From positions 1 through 64,000 of the forward strand of contig NZ_LWHQ01000006.1 of the NCBI RefSeq assembly GCF_001653715.1: 64,000 nt of DNA. Reading direction: 5' to 3'. This DNA comes from Methylobacterium platani (GTDB taxonomy: Bacteria; Pseudomonadota; Alphaproteobacteria; Rhizobiales; Beijerinckiaceae). The notes beneath the pieces are model-generated. The model saw nothing but the letters and a program-made list of their open reading frames with translations. It did no database searches and was not told the DNA's origin. Each line of letters opens with the position of its first letter. The stretch's first letter is position 1. The translations under genes were made by a program, and so were the position numbers. This document shows, one piece after another, positions 1 to 8,787 of this stretch.

Positions 1-50
1 GGCGACGCAGCTCGTGTCGTGTACCGTGTGGCCTGCCAACGCAAGTCTGC

Positions 51-1526
51 TTAGATCCGTCCCGCCGCCCTGTAGCGCTGCCGGCGCGCCGCGCTCGGCC
101 CGGCGAACTGCCGGTCCGGCGCGACCACGGCGCGGGTCGGCGGGCGGGTGCAGACCTCCGCCTCGGTGCCGCCGGCGCACAGCATGCCGAGCCGCGCCGC
201 CCCGAAGGCGGCGCCGAGCTCGCCGCCTTGCGGGCAGGTGAGCTCGAGGTCGAGCGTGTCGGCGATGAGCTGGTTCCAGAACGGGGTGCGCGAGCCGCCG
301 CCGACGACGACGCAGCGTTGCGGCGCCGCCCCGGCCTCGCCCAGCACGTCGAGGCAATCCGCCATCGCGAAGGCGACGCCCTCGAGCACGGCGTAGACCA
401 GCGCGTCGAGGCCGTGCTCGGCCCGGAGGCCGGTGAACGAGGCGGTGAGGTCGGGGTCGTTGTGGGGCGTGCGCTCGCCCGTGAGGTAGGGCACGAAGAC
501 CGGCGCGTGGGCGCGCCGGTCCGGATCGGCCGCGAAGGCCTCGGCGCGGGCGATCAGGGCGCCGACCGGGATCCCCTCCGCGGCGATGCCGGCGAGCCAG
601 GACAGGGAGGCGGCGGCCGAGAGCGCCACCGCCATGCCGTGCCAGCGCCCCGGCAGGGCGTGGCAGAAGGCGTGCAGGGTGCGCCCGGGCAGCGAGACCA
701 TCCGGTCGGTGGTGACGAACAGCACCCCCGAGGTGCCGAGGGACAGGAACCCGTCGCCGGCCTGCACCGCCCCGATCCCGACGGCCGAGCAGGCGTTGTC
801 GCCGCCCCCGCCGGCGATCGGGATCCGGTCCCCGCCCAGGCCCCACGACGCCGCGAGGTCGGCCGAGAGGTGGGCCGACACGTCGGAGCCCTCGACGAGG
901 TCGGGCATCTGCGCCCGGGTGAGACCGCAGGCGGAGAGCAGGGTGTCGTCGAAGCGCCGCGCCGCCACGTCGAGCCAGAGCGTGCCGGCGGAATCCGACA
1001 TCTCCGACACGAAGGCGCCGGAGAGCCGCCAGCGGACATAGTCCTTCGGCAGCAGCACCTTGGCGACCTGCGCGAAGATCTCGGGCTCGTGCCGGGCGAC
1101 CCAGAGGAGCTTCGGGGCGGTGAAGCCCGGCATCGGCACGTTGGCCGCGCGCGCCGTGAAGTCCGGCACCCGGGCGAGCAGCTCGGCGCATTCCGCCCCG
1201 CAGCGGCCGTCGTTCCACAGGATCGCCGGGCGCAGGACGGCGCCGGAGGCCGAGAGCAGGGTGGCGCTGTGCTGCTGGCCCGACAGGCCGATCCCCCGCA
1301 CAGGCCCGAGCTCGCCCCCCGGCGCCCGGGCGCGGGCCTCGGCCACGGCGGCGAGCGTCGCCTGCCACCACGCCTCCGGGTCCTGCTCCGACCAGAGCGG
1401 GCGCGGCCGGGCGATCGCCACCGGCGCGCCGCCCTCGGCGAGGCAGGTCTGGTTCTCGTCGAGGAGCACGGCCTTCACCGAGGAGGTGCCGATGTCGATG
1501 CCGAGGAAGCGGGCGGGTCGGGTCAT
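51..1526 (-). CDS. xylB: xylulokinase
   Basis: FGGY-family sugar kinase of 491 residues, the normal length for xylulokinase. It phosphorylates D-xylulose with ATP to D-xylulose 5-phosphate, which enters the pentose phosphate pathway. The N-terminal phosphate-binding stretch GIDIGTSSVKAVLLD is present, followed by the family signature LSGQQHSATLL near residue 82 and the segment SDSAGTLWLD typical of XylB. The C-terminal ATPase half carries GGGGDNACSAVGIG and VVVGGGSRTPFWNQ. The ATG is the first residue of the conserved N-terminus. It is the last gene of a ten-gene minus-strand polyol operon, 60 bp after the ABC ATPase. The assignment to xylulose rests on family resemblance and on the linked polyol dehydrogenase. 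Confidence 0.93.
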   Translation of the reverse strand: MTRPARFLGIDIGTSSVKAVLLDENQTCLAEGGAPVAIARPRPLWSEQDPEAWWQATLAAVAEARARAPGGELGPVRGIGLSGQQHSATLLSASGAVLRPAILWNDGRCGAECAELLARVPDFTARAANVPMPGFTAPKLLWVARHEPEIFAQVAKVLLPKDYVRWRLSGAFVSEMSDSAGTLWLDVAARRFDDTLLSACGLTRAQMPDLVEGSDVSAHLSADLAASWGLGGDRIPIAGGGGDNACSAVGIGAVQAGDGFLSLGTSGVLFVTTDRMVSLPGRTLHAFCHALPGRWHGMAVALSAAASLSWLAGIAAEGIPVGALIARAEAFAADPDRRAHAPVFVPYLTGERTPHNDPDLTASFTGLRAEHGLDALVYAVLEGVAFAMADCLDVLGEAGAAPQRCVVVGGGSRTPFWNQLIADTLDLELTCPQGGELGAAFGAARLGMLCAGGTEAEVCTRPPTRAVVAPDRQFAGPSAARRQRYRAAGRI

Positions 1527-1586
1527 GATGGATTCGTTGGCGGGTTGCGGCGTGATAGGGGAGCGACCGTGCTCCCGCGCTTCGTC

Positions 1587-2693
1587 TCAGATCGCGAGCC
1601 CGGCCCCGTCGAAGAGGTAGATCTGCTCGGGCGCGACCCGCACCGGCAGCTCGTCGCCGGCCGCGACCGCGGGGCGGCCGGGGGTGAGGATCGACAGGGC
1701 CTCGCCGTCGGCGGGCCGGGCGTAGATCTGGGTCGAGCCGCCGAGATTCTCGGTCATCTCCGCCCGCAGGCGCAGCGAGGGCGCGGCGCCGTCGAGGGCG
1801 AGGTGCTCGGGCCGCAAGCCCACCGTGACGCGGTCGCCAACCCTTGCGCCGCCCCTCGCACCGACCCTCGCGCCGCCCCGGCGGGGCGCCGCGACGAGGC
1901 GGCCGTCGACGAAGCTCGGATGCGTCAGGGTCAGGCGGTCCTCCGCCGCCTCGGCCACGGTGGCGGGCAGGAAGTTCATCCGCGGCGAGCCGATGAAGCC
2001 GGCCACGAAGGTGTTGACGGGGGCGTCGTAGAGCTCGGACGGCGTGCCGACCTGCTCGATGCGGCCGGCCCGCAGCACCACGATCCGGTCGGCCAGCGTC
2101 ATCGCCTCGATCTGGTCGTGGGTAACGTAGACCATGGTCACGCCGAGCTTCTGGTGCAGCCGGGCGATCTCGATGCGCATCTGGGTGCGCAACTCGGCGT
2201 CGAGGTTCGAGAGCGGCTCGTCGAACAGGAACAGCTTGGGGTGGCGCACGATGGCCCGCCCGATCGCGACGCGCTGGCGCTGGCCGCCGGAGAGCTGGCG
2301 CGGCTTGCGCTGGAGCAGCGGCCCGATCTGCAGGATGGCGGCCGCCTCCTCGACCCGGCGGCGGATCTCGTCGGCCGGCATCTTCGCCATCTGCAGGCCG
2401 AAGGCCATGTTCTCGAACACGCTCATGTGGGGGTAGAGCGCGTAGGACTGGAACACCATCGCGACCTGCCGGGCGGCGGGCTCGACATGGGTGACCTCGC
2501 GCCCGTCGATCGCCAGCGTGCCGGCGGTGATCTCCTCCAGGCCCGCGATCATCCGCAGCAGGGTCGACTTCCCGCAGCCGGAGGGCCCGACGAAGACGAT
2601 GAACTCGCCCTTCTCGGCGCGGAAGCCGACGCCGTCGACCACGGTGTGGTCGCCGTAGCGTTTGACGATGCCGTCGAGGCTCAGGAAGGCCAT
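1587..2693 (-). CDS. carbohydrate ABC transporter, ATP-binding subunit (MalK/UgpC type)
   Basis: ATPase of a CUT1-class sugar importer, 368 residues. It has Walker [10 protein letters not shown], the ABC signature [14 protein letters not shown] and Walker [13 protein letters not shown], followed by a C-terminal TOBE-type domain with VGLRPEHL. It powers the two permeases encoded upstream (7049-8023 and 6234-7052) and takes substrate from the binding protein at 8788-10137. The C-terminal domain contains a small in-frame duplication (RGGARVGA then RGGARVGD) encoded by a repeated GC-rich string near 1840-1890. It lies 7 bp downstream of the FGGY kinase stop. ATPases of this family are sometimes shared among several importers, but position argues for this one. 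Confidence 0.92.
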   Translation of the reverse strand: MAFLSLDGIVKRYGDHTVVDGVGFRAEKGEFIVFVGPSGCGKSTLLRMIAGLEEITAGTLAIDGREVTHVEPAARQVAMVFQSYALYPHMSVFENMAFGLQMAKMPADEIRRRVEEAAAILQIGPLLQRKPRQLSGGQRQRVAIGRAIVRHPKLFLFDEPLSNLDAELRTQMRIEIARLHQKLGVTMVYVTHDQIEAMTLADRIVVLRAGRIEQVGTPSELYDAPVNTFVAGFIGSPRMNFLPATVAEAAEDRLTLTHPSFVDGRLVAAPRRGGARVGARGGARVGDRVTVGLRPEHLALDGAAPSLRLRAEMTENLGGSTQIYARPADGEALSILTPGRPAVAAGDELPVRVAPEQIYLFDGAGLAI

Positions 2694-2700
2694 GGGGTCT

Positions 2701-4317
2701 CTATCCGTGGTCGGCGGCGAGGCCGGCTTCGGCGCCGAGCGCGTCGCGCTCGATCGCGTTGCGGACCTCGAACAGGGTCAGGTAGGTGCGGTAGGCGCGG
2801 TCGTGGGCGCGCGCCCAGGCCGGGTCGGGGGCGAGCGCGGCCTGCTCCGGCGCCATCGCGTCGAGGGCGCCGAACAGGTCGGGGACGAGCCCTGCGGCGG
2901 TGGCCGCCACCATGGCGGTGCCGAGCAGCACCGGCTCGGCCGCCTCGCCGACCACCAGGGTGCAGCCGAGCGCGTCGCGGTAGAGGCGCATCAGCAGCGG
3001 GTTGTGGCGGTGGCCGCCGGCCAGCGCCACCGTGTCGATGGCGTAGCCGTGGCGGTTCAGGTGCTCGCGGATGTGCCGGGTCTGGAGGGCGAGCGCCCGG
3101 GCGGTGGCGTAGTAGGCCTCCAGGAACGACCGCTCGCTCGTCTCCTCGCCGATTCCGGTGAGGAGCGCCCGCACCCGCCCGTCGCCGAGCGGCGCCCGGT
3201 TGCCGAGCCAGTCCGGCACGATGTGGCGGCGGGCGGCGAAGGCCGGTCCCTCGGCGTCGAGGCGGGCGAGCACCGCGGCCGCGGCGGCGGCGTGGGTCTC
3301 CGGCGACGGCGGCCCGGGGCTCGCCGGGTGGTGGGCGAGCACCGCGTCGAGGGCGGCGCCCGACAGGCTCTGCCCGGCCTCGTGCATCCACAGGCCGGGG
3401 AAGACCGCGTCCTTGAACGGGCCCCAGACGCCCGGCACGTGGCGCGGGTCGGGGGCGAAGGGCATGAACGAGGTCGAGGTGCCGGCGATCATCGGCAGCA
3501 CCCGGTTGAGGCGCGAACGGCAGTCGCGGCCGAGCACCCCGAGGGCGCCGGCCTCTGCATCGATCAACCCGACCGCGACCGGCAGGCCGGGCGGCAGGCC
3601 GAATTCCCGCGCCGCCTCCGGCGAGAGCGGCCCGTGCACCGTGCCGACATGGGCGGGCGCGGCCGCGAGCCTGCCGAGGCGGGTGAGGTCGGCAAGCCCG
3701 AGCGTGTCGAGGAGGTCGCGGCACCAGGGCTCGGCCTCGTTCGGCAGGTAGGGCCACTTGCAGGCCAACCCGCAGACCGAGTGGCGGTCGACCCCCGTCG
3801 CCCGGAAGGCGAGCTCGTCGCAGAGGTCGCGGGCGGTTCTCAGCCGGGCCCAGGCCTCGGGGCGGTGGCGCTTGAGCCAGAGCAGCTTCGGCAGGTTCGT
3901 CTCCGGCGAGACGGCGCCGCCGACATGGTCGAGGAAGCGGTGGCCGGTGCGGTCGATCTCGAGCGCCTCCGCCTCGCCGCGGTGATCCATCCAGCACACG
4001 ACGTCGGCCTCGCCGTCGAGCGGGGGCGCGCCGTCGGCGGTGAGCGCCAGGGACGAGGTGGCGTCGAAGGCGAGCCCGGCGACAAGCGCGGCCGCGCCGG
4101 GCTGCGCCGCCAGGGACGCTTGCGCCAGGACGTCGCGCACGCAGGCACCCACCGCCGCCCAGATCTCGGCCATGCGGTAGACCGCGTGGTGCTCGGCCGG
4201 GCGCAGGAGCCGGAACGGAGCCTGGCGCGCCGCGAGGACGCGCCCGTCCAGGGTGAACAGCCCGGCCCGGGCCGACAGGGTGCCGACGTCGACGGCCAGC
4301 ACGAGGGGCGCGGTCAT
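2701..4317 (-). CDS. FGGY-family pentulose kinase, probably D-ribulokinase
   Basis: A 538-residue sugar kinase clearly distinct from the xylB product at 51-1526. The N-terminus [15 protein letters not shown] is the phosphate loop. FDATSSLAL followed by [14 protein letters not shown] resembles the YpCarbK/FGGY D-ribulokinase subgroup, where a DAT..S element precedes a W-DHR element. The C-terminal half has [21 protein letters not shown] for nucleotide binding. The likely reaction is D-ribulose plus ATP to D-ribulose 5-phosphate. It sits between the SorC-type regulator and the ABC ATPase in the polyol operon, so the operon can feed both D-ribulose and D-xylulose into the pentose phosphate pathway. 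Erythritol kinase (EryA) is a related alternative. Substrate is inferred, not shown. Confidence 0.8.
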   Translation of the reverse strand: MTAPLVLAVDVGTLSARAGLFTLDGRVLAARQAPFRLLRPAEHHAVYRMAEIWAAVGACVRDVLAQASLAAQPGAAALVAGLAFDATSSLALTADGAPPLDGEADVVCWMDHRGEAEALEIDRTGHRFLDHVGGAVSPETNLPKLLWLKRHRPEAWARLRTARDLCDELAFRATGVDRHSVCGLACKWPYLPNEAEPWCRDLLDTLGLADLTRLGRLAAAPAHVGTVHGPLSPEAAREFGLPPGLPVAVGLIDAEAGALGVLGRDCRSRLNRVLPMIAGTSTSFMPFAPDPRHVPGVWGPFKDAVFPGLWMHEAGQSLSGAALDAVLAHHPASPGPPSPETHAAAAAAVLARLDAEGPAFAARRHIVPDWLGNRAPLGDGRVRALLTGIGEETSERSFLEAYYATARALALQTRHIREHLNRHGYAIDTVALAGGHRHNPLLMRLYRDALGCTLVVGEAAEPVLLGTAMVAATAAGLVPDLFGALDAMAPEQAALAPDPAWARAHDRAYRTYLTLFEVRNAIERDALGAEAGLAADHG

Positions 4318-4363
4318 CGCGGCCCCCGCGCGCAGGGCCGGTCTCGGCCCGTCCGGATCCCGC

Positions 4364-5335
4364 TCACCTGCGCCCCTCCCCGTCGTCCAGAATCGCCTCC
4401 GCCACCGCTTCGTCGGTGACGAGACGGTTGACGTAGCGCGCCCGCAGCACGGCCGCCACGATGCTGGCCTTGTGGCGGCCGCCGGCGGCGAGAATGGAGT
4501 ACGGCACCTCGCGCAGGTCCTCCGGCGGCAGGGCGACCGCCCTGGCGTTGAGGGGATGGTCGACCGGACGGCCGTCGCGATCGAGATAGACGCCGAGCAG
4601 GTCGCCGACGGCCCCGGCCGCCGCGAGCGCCGCGAGGTTCTCCGACACGGTCTGCGTGCGGGCGAGGAGCGAGAGGTCGGACAGGTCGCCGGCCGCCACC
4701 AGGGCGACGTCGGCCTGGCGCGCCCGCCGCATCGCCTCGGCGAGGCCGTAATGGGTCAGGAGCGCGAGCCGGTTCTCGCTCGACGGGCAGTAGATCGGGG
4801 CCGGGAGGTAGTAGCACTCGGCCCCGAGCGCCCGGGCGAACTCCGTCGCGACCTCGAAGGTGTTGGTGCCCGAGCCCCGGGTGAGGCCGCCCATCAGGGC
4901 CGCCACCCAGGCGCCGGGGAGCCGGCGCGGGCTGATCCGCCGGGCCGCCGCCGAGAGCGTGCTGCCCCAGCCGACGCCGAGGCCGCGGCCCTCCGCCAGC
5001 AGGGGGTCGAGGAGGGCGCCGGCCGCCTCGCCGATCACGCGCTGCTGGGCGGCCGGGTCGTCGACCGCCGGCACGACGACGGCCTCGGCGAGGCCGAAGC
5101 GGTCGCGCAGGCGCGCCTCGAGCGCGACGCAGTGGGCGAGCGGCATCCGCAGCTCGATCCGCACCGAGCCGTCGGCCCGGGCCTGGCCGACGATCCGGTT
5201 CACCCGCAGCCGCGTGATGCCGAGCCGGTCGGCGATCTCCTGCTGCTTCAGGCCGGCGATGAAGTAGTACCAGGCGACCCGGGCGCGGACGTGCTCGCCC
5301 TCGGGGCCGGCCTCCTCGGGCGAGGCCCCCTTCAC
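4364..5335 (-). CDS. SorC/DeoR-like sugar-binding transcriptional regulator
   Basis: A 323-residue regulator starting at a GTG that overlaps the stop of the upstream epimerase (GTGA). Residues about 12-60 form a helix-turn-helix: VAWYYFIAGLKQQEIADRLG then ITRLRVNRIVGQARADG. The remainder is the SorC sugar-phosphate-binding domain with GLGVGWGSTLSAAAR and a C-terminal KASIVAAVLRARYVNRLVTDE. It resembles EryD-type regulators of polyol catabolism, which are released from DNA by an intermediate of the pathway. It lies inside the operon it probably controls, so autoregulation from the promoter upstream of 11211 is likely. A longer reading upstream would run into the epimerase and is not supported. 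Confidence 0.88.
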   Translation of the reverse strand: MKGASPEEAGPEGEHVRARVAWYYFIAGLKQQEIADRLGITRLRVNRIVGQARADGSVRIELRMPLAHCVALEARLRDRFGLAEAVVVPAVDDPAAQQRVIGEAAGALLDPLLAEGRGLGVGWGSTLSAAARRISPRRLPGAWVAALMGGLTRGSGTNTFEVATEFARALGAECYYLPAPIYCPSSENRLALLTHYGLAEAMRRARQADVALVAAGDLSDLSLLARTQTVSENLAALAAAGAVGDLLGVYLDRDGRPVDHPLNARAVALPPEDLREVPYSILAAGGRHKASIVAAVLRARYVNRLVTDEAVAEAILDDGEGRR

Positions 5336-6237
5336 GCGGCCGCCTCGCGCAAGGCGAGCGCCGAGCGGCGCACCGCGTCGAGCACCGAGGCGTCGTCCTG
5401 CTCGAAGGGGTAGAACACCTCGAGGAACACCGGCGCGTGGCCGAGCCCCGCGCGGCGCTGGAGGGCGAGGGCCGCGCGGGGCTCGACCCGGCCCGGCTTC
5501 GTCAGGTCCCAGTGGCGGTCGAGCTGGTAGTCGGTCTGCTGCAGGTGGACCGCGCCGATCCGGCCGCCCAGCCCCTCGAACCACGGCTCCATCGCGGCCC
5601 GGCCCGCGCCGTAGAGCGGCTCGTAGGTGCCGTGGCCCCAGTCGACGCAGTAGCGCCACGGCAGGGCCGCGCCCGCGAGGTCGTCCGACATCCGGATCGC
5701 CTGCGCCACCGTCCAGGGCCATTCCCGGCGCAACGGCGTCGGCTCGACTAGCAGCTCGGCGAGGCCGGCCTCCGCCGCGGCCTCGGCGAGGCGGTGCATC
5801 CGGGCGATCAGGTCGCGGTAGTCGGAATCCGGGATCGCGTCCGGCTCGTGCCCGTCGGGGCGCGCCGCCACCGCCCCGAGGGGGCCGCCGACGCGCGGGA
5901 TGCCGGCCCGGGCGGCGAAGCGGTAGGCGCGGGCGAGCCAGTGCTCGGCCACGTCGCGCAGGCGCGGATCGGGGTGGAGGAGCTGGTTGAAGCTGTAATG
6001 CGCAAGGCCCACGAAGGCGCTGTGGATCGCGATGCCGTGGCGCTCGGCCGTCTCGCGGATGTCGTCCGCCGCCGCGTCGAGCACCGCGTCCGGCCAGAGC
6101 GGATCGACGAGGTCGAAGGTGAGCTGGACGAGGTCGAGGCCGAGCTCGTCCCGCACCAGCGGCGCCCAGAGGGCCGGCGTGACCCAGCGCTTGACGCAGA
6201 ACGACAGGTTGATGCCGACGGGCGGGGTCGTCGTCAT
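5332..6237 (-). CDS. sugar isomerase/epimerase, TIM-barrel (D-tagatose 3-epimerase-like)
   Basis: A 301-residue protein of the xylose isomerase-like TIM-barrel superfamily. The expected metal-ligand and catalytic positions can be read: Glu in LLVEPTPL, Asp and His in YCVDWGHGTYE, His in GAVHLQQTD and Glu in PVFLEVFYPFE. Members of this family epimerise ketoses at C3 (for example D-ribulose to D-xylulose) or isomerise tetrulose phosphates in erythritol catabolism (EryC). The ATG at 6237 overlaps the permease stop as ATGA, and the stop overlaps the regulator GTG. Between a D-ribulokinase-like and a xylulokinase gene, a ketopentose 3-epimerase role is attractive, but it is inferred. Confidence 0.82.
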   Translation of the reverse strand: MTTTPPVGINLSFCVKRWVTPALWAPLVRDELGLDLVQLTFDLVDPLWPDAVLDAAADDIRETAERHGIAIHSAFVGLAHYSFNQLLHPDPRLRDVAEHWLARAYRFAARAGIPRVGGPLGAVAARPDGHEPDAIPDSDYRDLIARMHRLAEAAAEAGLAELLVEPTPLRREWPWTVAQAIRMSDDLAGAALPWRYCVDWGHGTYEPLYGAGRAAMEPWFEGLGGRIGAVHLQQTDYQLDRHWDLTKPGRVEPRAALALQRRAGLGHAPVFLEVFYPFEQDDASVLDAVRRSALALREAAA

Positions 6238-7052
6238 TTGGTCGCCCCCATGGTGAGGCCGCGGACCATGTGGCGCGAGACCGCGAGCGCGAACAGCGTC
6301 ACCGGCAGCACGATGACGGTGCCGGTCGCCATGATCTTGCCCCAGGGCAGCTCGTAGCCGGACATGAAGCTCGTCGCGACGACCGGGGCGGTCTGGACCT
6401 GGCGGCGGGTGAGCACGAGGGCGTAGAGCAGCTCGTTCCACGAGAAGATGAAGCTGAAGATCGCCGAGACCGCGATGCCCGGCACCCCGAGCGGCAGGTA
6501 GATCCGGCGGAAGATCGTGAATTGGTCGGCACCCTCGAGGCGCGCCGCCTGCTCGAGGTCGCGCGGGATCGAGCGGAACTGGTCGGTGCAGATCCAGATC
6601 ACGATCGGCAGGTTGAAGGTGAGGTAGATCAGGATCAGGACGAGGTGGGTGTCGAGCAGGTTGACCTGGAGCGCCAGCAGGTAGACCGGCAGGGCGAGCA
6701 CGATCGGGCTGATCATCCGGTTCGAGATGAACCAGAACCACAGGTCGCGCTTGCCGCGGAACTCGAACCGGGCGAGCGCGTAGGCCGCCGGCGTGCCGAG
6801 GCAGACCGCCAGGAAGGTGGTGGTGCAGACGACGATCAGGGAATTGAGGATGGCGCCCGAGACCTTCTGGTCGGCGAAGATCTCGGCGTAGTTGGCGAGC
6901 GTCGGGCGGAACAGCCACACCGGCGGCGAGGCCAGCAGGGCGGCCTGCTCCTTCAGGCTCGACGACACCATCCAGTAGAACGGGAACAGGGTGAAGCTTA
7001 AGGTGACGAGGAGCCCGAGGGCGTGCAGCAGGCGCGCGGAACGGCCGGTCAC
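6234..7052 (-). CDS. carbohydrate ABC transporter permease (MalG type)
   Basis: Inner-membrane permease of 272 residues with about six hydrophobic segments. The cytoplasmic coupling loop is EAA-like (EQAARLEGADQFTIFRRIYLPLGVPGI), as in the MalG subgroup of CUT1 importers. The start is a GTG at 7052 overlapping the preceding permease stop as GTGA; no better upstream start fits. The stop overlaps the ATG of the epimerase. It forms the channel with the permease at 7049-8023 and is energised by the ATPase at 1587-2693. Confidence 0.93.
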   Translation of the reverse strand: MTGRSARLLHALGLLVTLSFTLFPFYWMVSSSLKEQAALLASPPVWLFRPTLANYAEIFADQKVSGAILNSLIVVCTTTFLAVCLGTPAAYALARFEFRGKRDLWFWFISNRMISPIVLALPVYLLALQVNLLDTHLVLILIYLTFNLPIVIWICTDQFRSIPRDLEQAARLEGADQFTIFRRIYLPLGVPGIAVSAIFSFIFSWNELLYALVLTRRQVQTAPVVATSFMSGYELPWGKIMATGTVIVLPVTLFALAVSRHMVRGLTMGATK

Positions 7053-8023
7053 GAGTCGATCTCCTTGTACAGGAGGCGGATGTAGAGCCGGCTCAAGATG
7101 ATCGTGACGACGAGGAGCAGGATCGCCTGGGCCGAGGCGGTGCCCATGTCGAAGACCCGGAAGCCGATGCGCTGGATGTAGATCGAGATCAGGTCGGTGG
7201 CCGCGCCCGGCCCGCCCCGGGTCATCACGAACACCATGTCGAACAGCTTCAGGATGTCGGCCGAGCGCAGGATCAGCACGGCGGTGAGCCCGGGCAGCAG
7301 GTAGGGCAGCTGCACGTGGCGCAGGAGCGCGAGCCGCGAGGGCGTCTCAAGGCGCGCCGCCTCCTCGATCTCCACCGGCACCATCGACAGGCCGGCGAGG
7401 AAGATCAGGGCGCAGAACGGCGTCCACTGCCAGACGTCCATGACGGCGATCGCCGCGAAGGCCCCGGCCGAGGAGCCGAGCCAGTCGAAGCCGCCGAGCC
7501 CGACGAATCCGAGGAGCTGGTTGGCGACCCCGAAGTCGCGGTTGAAGATCAGCCGGCCGATCAGCCCGACCACCGCGAAGGTGGTGGCGAGGGGCACCAC
7601 CAGCGAGACCCGGGCGAGCGCCCGCAGGAACGACAAGCCCGGCTGGTGCAGCATCAGGGCGATGGCGATGCCGAGGACCAGCTCGACCGGCATCACGGTC
7701 AGGAAGAACCGGGCGGTGAGGAGGAGCGAATCCCAGTAGCTCCGGTCGCCGAGCACGCCGAGATAGTTCTCGAACCCGACGAACGGGAAACCGTCCCGCG
7801 GCCGGGCGAGGTTGTAGCGCCGGAACGAGGTCACGAGGGCGAACAGCGTCGGGTAGATCCCGATCACCAGGAGCGTCCCGACCGCCGGCAGCAGGAACCA
7901 CAGCGGCGTCAGCCGGCCGTAGCCGGGGTCGAGCCGGCCGGGAGCGGGCCGCGTTGCGGCGGGCGGGTCGGCGGCAGCCGGCGCGGCGGGGGCGGCCCCG
8001 GTCTCGGCGGGGTTCGGGGTCAT
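7049..8023 (-). CDS. carbohydrate ABC transporter permease (MalF type)
   Basis: A 324-residue inner-membrane permease. A low-complexity Ala/Pro-rich N-terminal stretch of about 35 residues precedes the first membrane span (LTPLWFLLPAVGTLLVIGIYP without its first residues). The coupling loop reads EEAARLETPSRLALLRHVQLPYLLPG, and GGPGAATDLISIYIQ near the end is characteristic of MalF/UgpA-type permeases. The ATG at 8023 overlaps the SIS gene stop as ATGA, which decides the start even though the reading frame stays open further upstream. It partners the permease at 6234-7052. Confidence 0.92.
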   Translation of the reverse strand: MTPNPAETGAAPAAPAAADPPAATRPAPGRLDPGYGRLTPLWFLLPAVGTLLVIGIYPTLFALVTSFRRYNLARPRDGFPFVGFENYLGVLGDRSYWDSLLLTARFFLTVMPVELVLGIAIALMLHQPGLSFLRALARVSLVVPLATTFAVVGLIGRLIFNRDFGVANQLLGFVGLGGFDWLGSSAGAFAAIAVMDVWQWTPFCALIFLAGLSMVPVEIEEAARLETPSRLALLRHVQLPYLLPGLTAVLILRSADILKLFDMVFVMTRGGPGAATDLISIYIQRIGFRVFDMGTASAQAILLLVVTIILSRLYIRLLYKEIDS

Positions 8024-8592
8024 TCGAGGTTGGTGTGGTTGGCGCGCATCGCCTCGGGGCTGACGCCGAGCCGCGCGCGGAGCTTCACGATCATGACCTC
8101 GAACAGCACGAACAGCGCGCCCTCGTAGAGCGAGCCCATCGGCAGGATCGAGACGCCGCTCCCCTCCTCCGCCCCGTCCCTGGCCACGTCGTCCGCCATG
8201 GTCTGGGCCGGGACGACGACGAGGTGGTCGGCGTGGCGCGCCGCCTCGCCGCCGGCTTGCGCCGTCACCACCAGCACGGCGGCGCCGGCGGCGCGGGCGA
8301 TGTCGATCAGCGCCTGGATGGTCGGAAAGCCGCCGGGCCCGGCCGAGACCACGAGCAGGTCGCCGGCCTCGATCGGCGGGGTGGTCATGTCGCCGACGAC
8401 GCTCGCGTCGAGCCCGAGGTGGAACAGCCGCATGGCGAGGCCGCGCACCTGAAGCCCTTCGCGCCCGACGCCGTGGAGCGCGATCCGCCGCGCCCCGGCG
8501 ATCGCCGCGACGGCAGCGTCGACGGCCGCGTCGTCGAGGCGCGCGAAGACGTGCTCCAGCTCGGCGAGGGCCTGGCGGTAGGGGGTCGGCAC
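8020..8592 (-). CDS. SIS-domain sugar isomerase, 6-phospho-3-hexuloisomerase-like
   Basis: A 190-residue single SIS domain. RRIALHGVGREGLQVRGLAMRLFHLG matches the phosphosugar-binding region of 6-phospho-3-hexuloisomerases, and DLLVVSAGPGGFPTIQALIDIAR follows. The C-terminus has the Glu-rich helix LYEGALFVLFEVMIVKLRA. I start it at the GTG 8592 because an AGGAGA Shine-Dalgarno lies eight bases upstream; the 22 codons before it read as Pro/Arg-rich noise overlapping a repeat. The stop overlaps the MalF-type permease start. Enzymes of this family interconvert 3-hexulose 6-phosphate and fructose 6-phosphate. A role on an unusual sugar phosphate in this operon is a guess. Confidence 0.82.
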   Translation of the reverse strand: MPTPYRQALAELEHVFARLDDAAVDAAVAAIAGARRIALHGVGREGLQVRGLAMRLFHLGLDASVVGDMTTPPIEAGDLLVVSAGPGGFPTIQALIDIARAAGAAVLVVTAQAGGEAARHADHLVVVPAQTMADDVARDGAEEGSGVSILPMGSLYEGALFVLFEVMIVKLRARLGVSPEAMRANHTNLE

Positions 8593-8624
8593 GGGTGGTT
8601 CTCCTGAGGCGGGCGGGTATGTCT

Positions 8625-8648
8625 CCTCTCCCCGCGGGCGGGGAGAGG
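8625..8648. repeat. palindromic interspersed repeat between binding protein and SIS genes
   Basis: A perfect inverted repeat with ten-base arms (CCTCTCCCCG and CGGGGAGAGG) and a four-base CGGG loop. It sits in the 195 bp between the solute-binding protein stop and the SIS start. The same CCTCTCCCCGCGGG theme recurs at 32366-32634 and 41620-41700. It could stabilise the 3' end of the binding-protein mRNA or attenuate transcription into the permease genes, a common arrangement in sugar ABC operons. Confidence 0.7.
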
Positions 8649-8787
8649 GCCGCGTCACCGTCCAGGCGACGCGGCAGGCGGTAAGCGAAGCGGGAGCGAG
8701 GGGGACGTGCCGGACGAGGCTCTCCCGGACGCATCCCTCGCTCCACGCTCTTCACGTCGGGGCGGGAGACGCGCCCGGGTCCGTTCG

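Noticed and set aside
1..50. Possible end of a gene before xylB
   Set aside because: Only 50 bases; no frame or motif can be supported.
228..3161. Very long plus-strand open frame antisense to xylB and the ABC ATPase
   Set aside because: Arg/Gly/Ala-rich product with no domain, opposite to genes with clear family motifs. High GC content creates such frames.
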